A DNA stretch of 64,000 nt from Aporrectodea caliginosa. Taxonomy: Eukaryota; Annelida; Clitellata; Crassiclitellata; Lumbricidae. How positions within the stretch are numbered: the stretch's first letter is position 1; the number at the start of each line of letters is the position of its first letter. The notes below the pieces were generated by a model. That model was not told the DNA's origin and searched no databases. It worked only from the letters and a program-made list of their open reading frames with translations. Made by a program: the position numbers and the translations under genes. This document shows positions 58,040-64,000 of the stretch, one piece after another. The stretch covers positions 288,501 to 352,500 of the forward strand of contig JACEVL010000158.1 in assembly GCA_020284085.1 (NCBI GenBank), in the 5' to 3' direction.

Positions 58040-58645
58040 AAATCTAGCAAAAATCAGAGAAAAATGGCCAGATCTCAGCCAATAATTATTATTGAATTCG
58101 GCTAATTCTTTCTTGCTTTTTCTCGACTTGATAAGGGCTACCTGTGAAGGCTGTGATAAGAAACAAGGTTTTGTAAATGTAAGACGATCCAAGGTTATTT
58201 TAAGGTCAAAAAGGTCAAATTCAGAGGAAAATCTGGGGAAATTCATTCATTACTAGAATTTGTATAGCGCCTCTTCAAGGGAACTACTCAGAGGTGCTCC
58301 CAACCCAAGCGCGGCCAAATAGGATCATTTTTAGTTGAGAGAGGAATGAATGAGAAGGGGAAATGGCCATAACTTAGCCAAATATTTGTCTATTTCGGTG
58401 ATTCTTTTACCTTTTTGCTCGGGTCGATAAGAGCTACATTTGAAAAGACAGAGTACTTAAAGGCTAACATGACCCAAGGTCAATTCAAGGTCAAAATGAA
58501 GGGAAAATGGCCATAACTCAGCCAAATATTGTTCTATTTGGATGATTCTTTTGCCTTTTTTGCTCGGGCCAATAAGAGCTATATTTACATAGTACTCAAA
58601 GGCTAACATGACCCAAGGTCAATTCAAGGTCAAAATCAAAAGGAA
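58040..58645. repeat. Degenerate tandem repeat, about 140-bp unit
   Basis: Three copies share 'aatggccataactcagccaa', 'gctcgggccaataagagcta' and 'ccaaggtcaattcaaggtca'. A LINE tail (58240-58350) is inserted between the first and second. Each copy carries paired AGGTCA half-sites. Confidence 0.8.
58240..58350 (-). repeat. LINE tail inserted in tandem repeat
   Basis: 'ttgtatagcgcctcttcaag' and 'gaggtgctcccaaccc' match the LINE 3' end; preceded by an attc-type tail. Confidence 0.7.
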
Positions 58646-58805
58646 AGGCCATAACTCAGGAAAATATGGGTCGATAGCTAATAGGGCTATTGCTATAGGC
58701 CAGAGGTGGCAAACGTCTTCAAGGGCGTGCCAAAAGTGCCACTAAATCACTTTAAGAACTACACTCGCCAGAAAAACATCGTCGGTGGGCCAGACTGTTG
58801 ACCCC

Positions 58806-59015
58806 CCTGCATTGAGGTGTGGGATGGGCTAGTGGAAAGCGCTCTGGACGGTCAACCTAAAAGGTGGGGTTTCAAATCCGGCAAAGACAATAATTAAGAC
58901 TCCATTTGCACTTCTTATGGAACACTGCTATACTGAGTAGACTTACGTACACTGACCGTATACCTTTAGGGCCTTCGTGAGTTTCTTGTATGGCGCTATA
59001 TAAATGGCCATATAC
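58806..59015 (+). mobile_element. tRNA-derived SINE, third family
   Basis: Box A-like 'tgggctagtggaaagcgctc', box B 'gggtttcaaatcc', body, then 'gagtttcttgtatggcgcta' and 'tataaatg'. The tail continues into the long (ATAC)n repeat. A truncated relative lies at 760-925. Confidence 0.75.
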
Positions 59016-59152
59016 ATACATACACATACATACATACATATACATACATACATACATACATACATGCATGCATACATACATACATACATACATACATACA
59101 TACATACATACATACATACATACATACATACATACATACATACATACATACA

Positions 59153-59186
<34 letters not shown>

Positions 59187-59196
59187 CATACATACC
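59016..59196. repeat. (ATAC)n microsatellite, about 180 bp
   Basis: Tetranucleotide repeat, tail of the SINE before it. Open frames here on both strands are artefacts of the repeat. Confidence 0.97.
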
Positions 59197-59279
59197 CTGT
59201 CGCTTTGATGATCACTGATCAGGAAACAAGCGAGAAGAAGAGTTCTCATATGCCGAAGCTAAGAAAATTAAATCGCTAA

Positions 59280-60480
59280 CACCCAATACCAATGACCTCC
59301 TCTCGGGGTTAGCTTAAGGAAGACTTAGTGCTCTTCGTCTTCTCCTTTCATCAATTCAGAGATTTTTCTAAATTAAATTTTTAATGCAAAGCATGCTCAA
59401 GATTATCAGTTTTAGTCTATGCTGAATAATTGGACCTAAAATGGACATAGTGAATTAGATAAATCATACTGTACGGTTCCGGTACACGTCGCACTTCATA
59501 TGTATTATGTAGGCCTATAATAATTAATTAATTATACGCCCATTATACTTTCACAACGACGGGTCTTTGCTAGTGCGTTGCGAGGATGTCAAAAGGGCCA
59601 TTTAATCACAAGAAACATTAAAAATCGTCACAACACTGCAAAAACACCCCAGTGAACTTTGAGGAAGACGGGTTTAAAAAAGGAGAGAGGAAGGGCTAAA
59701 GGTGGTGGGCAACTTACCTACACAACAGTAGCCTAACTAAAAGGTGGTCCGTCGTGTTAGTTTTGGGTATCAAAATTTCAATTGCAATTCAAGAGAGTGG
59801 GGGACACTCACTGGCTGAATCCGCGTACTAGCAGCAGCGATTAACGTCAACATTAGTACAAATTTAAGGTTAAAATGCAATACATATCAGTAAAAACGAG
59901 AAACAAAACACTTATCTTGAGCGTTTTCTGAGGGAAACTCATCTAAGGAGTTATACATCAGACAGAAGCAGTGATCTTTGACAGAATGTCGCCCATTGGT
60001 TAATAAGATAGAGCGCTTGTTTGTAAGTGGATGAAAAACATCGAAACACCTGTGCATCGTTCATCGTAATCTACAAAAGGTATTTCACTCTTAAGCGATT
60101 ATTCTGAAGGCAGCTCATCTACGGAATTATACATCAAACAAACCACTTAGGTCGAAATAGCGAAAGCAGTGCAAGAATGAAAAACAGATTTTTAACTGAT
60201 TGCCTGAAGAAGAATACAGTCGTTTAATTTGTAGCTGTGCCTGTACGCGTGGAATAAGTAGACCCTGCATTATAGGTTAGCTTACATGTACTTGTAAATT
60301 TTTATTTCCCAATAAGCGCTAAATAAACTGAACTCGGAAAAGTTGTTAAATAGAACCCACCGCTTATCAAACGCAATACACATAATTGTTACATTTGTTC
60401 TTGTTAAAATCCGTACTGACACTGTCTTGTAACTCAGATTAAATACAAGTATACACCTAAAGTCATCATAATACACATTC
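59280..60480. other. Intergenic stretch, mostly unassigned
   Basis: I see no gene. It holds the reverse copy (59680-59815) of the repeat at 35465-35600. Confidence 0.5.
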
Positions 60481-60489
60481 CATTCATTC

Positions 60490-60770
60490 ATTCTGAGCAT
60501 TATATATAGCGCCCCCTTTAAGAATTAACCTACTCAGGAGCGCTCCCAGCCCATACAAGAATATAAAATAACTGAAGCGATTTGTAAAACCCTGCGGGTG
60601 GACCACGAGCAAAGAGCAGAGGTCAAGCAGGAGGTCACTCTAAATGGAAGGGCCCACAACCGAAAAAGCATGGCGCTGCCTAATAGCCAAGCAAGCCAGT
60701 GGAACTAGGCGTCGCAGAGCGACTTCGGACACAGATTTCCCTTTGGACAACCCCTCTCACTCGACGCAGC
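60490..60770 (-). repeat. Truncated LINE copy
   Basis: Begins on the plus strand 'atatatagcgccccctttaa', then 'ggagcgctcccagccc' and diverged LINE C-terminal sequence. It is followed by the L2-type tail with (acgatt)n at 60830-60850. Confidence 0.7.
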
Positions 60771-60861
60771 ACTCGTGAATATACTGGTGCCCTGCGCTTG
60801 GCTTTCGAGTGGCGTGTTAGAAGTTTATAGTTTACGATTACGATTACGATGTTTTCTCATA

Positions 60862-61171
60862 TTGACAAACTTGGCCTACTCAGGTCGCAACCTTCAGGTG
60901 CTTAATTACACAGAACATTACAAATTGCCGTTTAGATTATCTGAAGTTGTTGTCATAATAATACTACACATCATCCAACTACAACGTTCCATTCAAATCG
61001 ATATTCCGACGTCAAACGCTATATAAATAGCGCCACACAGAAGACAAGACACAACCAGAAGCTCCGTCTACGATCATCTTGAAGTTCTTAGACTGCTGAC
61101 GAGATTGAGTTTGCTTCTGACCGAAGAGGAAGTCTGCACTTACTTGCTGTTAGGGAAAGCATTTTCCCAAG
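60862..61171 (+). promoter_or_regulatory. Promoter and 5' UTR of peptide precursor gene 2
   Basis: Good TATA box TATAAATA at 61022-61029, 150 bp before the ATG. The whole block aligns with 39900-40207, including a near-identical stretch ('agaagctccgtctacgatca' and 'accgaagaggaagtctgcac'). Confidence 0.75.
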
Positions 61172-61485
61172 ATGCCTGGAAGAATGTTTGTGTGGACCAA
61201 CCTATTCATCTGTGTCGTCGCTATCCTTGGAGACTGGACGACGGTCGGCAAAGGAGTGGCAGCGAAACATCACGACCGGGGTAAGACCAGCCTTCGCCTC
61301 ATTGTTATATCTGTATCTGTCTCCTCGTCTCTTTCTACCTCATTCTCTGTCTCTGTCTCTGTCTCTGTCTCTGTCTCTGTCTCTGTCTCTGTCTCTGTCT
61401 CTGTCTCTGTCTCTGTCTCTGTCTCTGTCTCTGTCTCTGTCTCTGTCTCTGTCTCTGTCTCTCTCTGTCTCTCTCTCTCTCTCTG

Positions 61486-61547
<62 letters not shown>

Positions 61548-64000
61548 CTCCATCCCTCTTTCGCGCTGTCTTTCTCGTCCTTCTGATTCTCGCTGTCTCT
61601 CTGTATGCCTGCCTGTCTGTTTCTGTCTGTCTGCAATTGTGACGCTTCCAACCCGAACCAGTAAAATCACTCTAATATAAAGTATATTTCAGGCAATGAT
61701 TTGCACCTCTTGAAACAGCTGGTGACCATTGAATTGGCATCAACCAATGGTGCACTGAAGACGTTCGTTCTGCAAGCATATTATGTGATATCTCAGTGAG
61801 GATCTGGTGGCACTTGCGTTGTTTGATGGATATGTTAACACACAAGAGGAAAGGTCTATGGTAGGTTTGTGGAACAGGAGGGGCAGGTCCGGCACCAAGC
61901 CATTATATAACGATTGGTTCGGGGGCGTTATCTTCCAGATTCCTATCCAAGCTTCGAACAGCTATGTCAGTGCGCCGACTCCCATCTCTTCTCGGCCATA
62001 ATTAACGACCCTACTCATGTACTAAGTTGTGGACCCCCCCCCTAAAACTAACTTTATATTTTATGTGCTGTCGTGCGTATGGTCTTGCCCATAACAGAGT
62101 CATACCCGCTGCTGACAGTTTGGCCCGTAAGACATTTGTTTTTAGAATGATTTACTCTTGACCCAAACACTGTTGATTGACAGCACAGCTTTGAAAAAAA
62201 ATAGAAATTAGAATGGAACAACAGAGGCTGGTTTTCCGGGTTCGGTGGGGCCATCGTAGTATGTAAACTAAAATGTTGTTAGCAACTAACAAAATAAAGG
62301 ACATACATACTTACTTACTTACTCACTTAAGTCACGTCAGAGAAATGGATCCCTCTCAATTAATTCTTCTAGACCAGTCTCAGATCAATGAAAAGGACTA
62401 TGGGAGTTTGCGACGCCGACAGAGAATGGGATTTTGCGACAGAGAACATACGAAATCTCTTCCAGATCCTGTTGATTCCAGATTCGTTCCCTGGAGTCGA
62501 CCCTGACACCTGGCTGACAAATTCTGACTTCCTGCGGGCATCAGATTTCGTCCGAGATATTCATATTGTCAGTGATGCTGCAGAACGCTGGGTTGTACTG
62601 ATGCAGAAGTAGCCTGCAATACTTTGCCAACCAAAGATGCGGGACAGACACAGTGCGCTCTATAATTATATAACTAGTTAAAGAAAACCGAATGGGCTAC
62701 CCGGTATGATTGCAAGAAAGTTGAAGAAGGCGACTCTCCTTAAGACTGATAATCAACAGGCTAAGATTGCGGTACTGACATTAATTTTACGAAACACTGC
62801 TTCAGTAACATTAATGCGTTCCGGTATTTTTATATTTTTCCACTGTTTATCGTATACGTCACATAACATATTATACACTTTTCAGTTAATATGATGTGAC
62901 TAGCATTGAGAACCGTAAACAATTTTAGGCAAAAAACACCTAGATTGAGCATACCCTTACCATTCAAAGGTCGTCTAAGGGATAACGACTCTGATAATTC
63001 TGTGTACGCATTTTGACGTCAACAAGTAAAATATGCATAGATGCATGCATGCATGCATCTACGAGTATAATGGGTATGAATGTATGTATGTACAACATTG
63101 TACATGTAGCCTATGCATGTATGTATGTATGTATGTATGTATGTATGTATGTATGTATGTATGTATGTAGGCACGTATGTATGTATGTATGTAAGAATGT
63201 ATATATGTAAGTTCGTACACATAGCCTACTTCATTTTTTATTTTACTTTTTGCCATAGGTCTAGACGAATTTCAGCCCACAAACGACCACGAAACTGTCG
63301 ACACCGCAGCCGATGAAAATTCATTCATTCCAATACGATCCGTACGACAGCAAATACCGGAAATACGTAGAAATGGTCCACTAGATCCTACTTACATGAT
63401 GATGGGAATTGGAAAACGTCAGCCCAGAAGCTCTGCCATTGACGGATTTCAGTCCACAAACGATCGCGAAACTGTCGACACCGCAGCCGATGAAAATTCA
63501 TTCATTCCAATACGATCCGTACGACAGCAAATACCGGAAATACGTAGAAATGGTCCACTAGATCCTACTTACATGATGATGGGAATTGGAAAACGTCAAC
63601 CCAGAAGCTCTGCCATTGACGGATTTCAGTCCACAAACGATCGCGAAACTGTCGACACCGCAGCCGATGAAAATTCATTCATTCCACTACGATCCGTACG
63701 ACAGCAAATACCGGAAATACGTAGAAATGGTCCACTAGATCCTACTTACATGATGATGGGAATTGGTAAACGTCAGCCCAGAAGCTCTGCCATTGACGGA
63801 TTTCAGTCCACAAACGATCGCGAAACTGTCGACACCGCAGCCGATGAAAATTCATTCATTCCAATACGATCCGTACGACAGCAAATACCGGAAATACGTA
63901 GAAATGGTCCACTAGATCCTACTTACATGATGATGGGAATTGGTAAACGTCAGCCCAGAAGCTCTGCCATTGACGGATTTCAGTCCACAAACGATCGCGA
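61172..64000 (+). CDS. Neuropeptide-like precursor 2 (NGPLDPTYMMMGI-amide), open at right edge
   Basis: Exon 1 61172-61280 codes signal peptide [20 protein letters not shown] and a short linker. Exon 2 starts at 63265 after 'ctag' (phase 1, as in gene 1) and is open to the window end. It holds four 177-bp (59-aa) units plus the start of a fifth, each with RR-NGPLDPTYMMMGI-GKR, predicting an amidated 13-mer. Landmark GGxAAACGTC starts at 63411, 63588, 63765 and 63942, exact 177-bp spacing. Units are almost identical. Linker QPRSSAIDGFQSTNDRETVD and the acidic AADENSF block match gene 1 in layout. The intron carries a (TCTCTG)n/(CT)n array and a transposon remnant. Family not recognised; prediction rests on signal peptide plus repeated GKR sites. 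Confidence 0.85.
61330..61545. repeat. (TCTCTG)n and (CT)n array
   Basis: More than 200 bp of hexanucleotide passing into dinucleotide repeat in the intron of peptide gene 2. Serine/leucine-rich or arginine-rich open frames here are artefacts. Confidence 0.95.
61700..62612 (+). pseudogene. Fragments of a transposon-like protein
   Basis: EDLVALALFDGYVNTQEER (about 61800) and, in another frame, DFVRDIHIVSDAAERWVVLMQ (about 62545-62609) resemble conserved blocks of an uncharacterised invertebrate family usually read as NDxAERGV. Frames are broken and no catalytic core is seen. In the intron of peptide gene 2. Family resemblance is from memory. Confidence 0.35.
63113..63200. repeat. (GTAT)n microsatellite
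   Basis: Tetranucleotide repeat shortly before the acceptor of exon 2 of peptide gene 2. Confidence 0.95.

Noticed and set aside
59016..59196. Long open frames of alternating Tyr/Met/Cys/Val or Ile/His/Thr on both strands
   Set aside because: They are pure (ATAC)n microsatellite translated in several frames, with no start context or conservation.
61172..61670. Open frames reading Ser/Val or Arg/Asp repeats across 61330-61545
   Set aside because: They run through the (TCTCTG)n array. The real exon 1 stops at the donor at 61281, supported by the paralogue.

Overview
This is eukaryotic (metazoan) DNA: AT-rich, intron-rich genes with GT-AG splice sites, and a heavy load of LINEs, SINEs, DNA transposons and microsatellites. 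The two neuropeptide-type precursors, the kinesin-3 gene and a retrotransposon with a Gmr1-like domain order (a type first described in deuterostomes) suggest a marine invertebrate, probably a deuterostome such as a hemichordate or echinoderm. The species cannot be fixed from the window.

Layout. 1-16.8 kb: minus-strand kinesin-3 gene (KIF28/KLP-6-like); I can trace 20 exons coding the first 768 residues, and the 3' end lies off the left edge. A nearly complete L2/CR1-type LINE with a 2A-like NPGP motif sits antisense in one intron. 17-20.5 kb: divergent intergenic DNA with one exon-like SLC5-transporter fragment and a 36-bp inverted repeat. 20.5-35.2 kb: complete plus-strand DNAJC2 (zuotin/MPP11) gene, 18 exons, 626 aa. 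Its intron 11 carries a 3.6-kb DNA transposon with 32-bp inverted ends and an intact 753-aa ORF of an uncharacterised CTGQNKN family. 35.3-40 kb: intergenic, with a 1.5-kb hAT-like element and LINE fragments. 40.2-44.0 kb and 61.2->64.0 kb: two paralogous two-exon neuropeptide-like precursors on the same strand, with a shared promoter block, signal peptide and intron phase, and tandem repeats that each release a predicted C-terminally amidated peptide. The second runs off the right edge. Between them: a 6.7-kb minus-strand LTR retrotransposon (intact 1821-aa gag-pol, integrase before reverse transcriptase, 5-bp target duplication), several LINE/SINE copies that share one 3' tail, and small hAT-like elements.

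How it fits together. The host genes are a vesicle motor (kinesin-3), a ribosome-associated J-protein/SANT chromatin factor (DNAJC2) and a secreted peptide family. The most novel content is the peptide family, with consensus DPx[FY][ML]x[MI]G[IL]-amide, which I do not recognise. It is a tandem gene duplicate that has diverged in sequence and is internally homogenised. Exon coordinates were read by hand from splice consensus and reading-frame continuity; no alignment or search was run.
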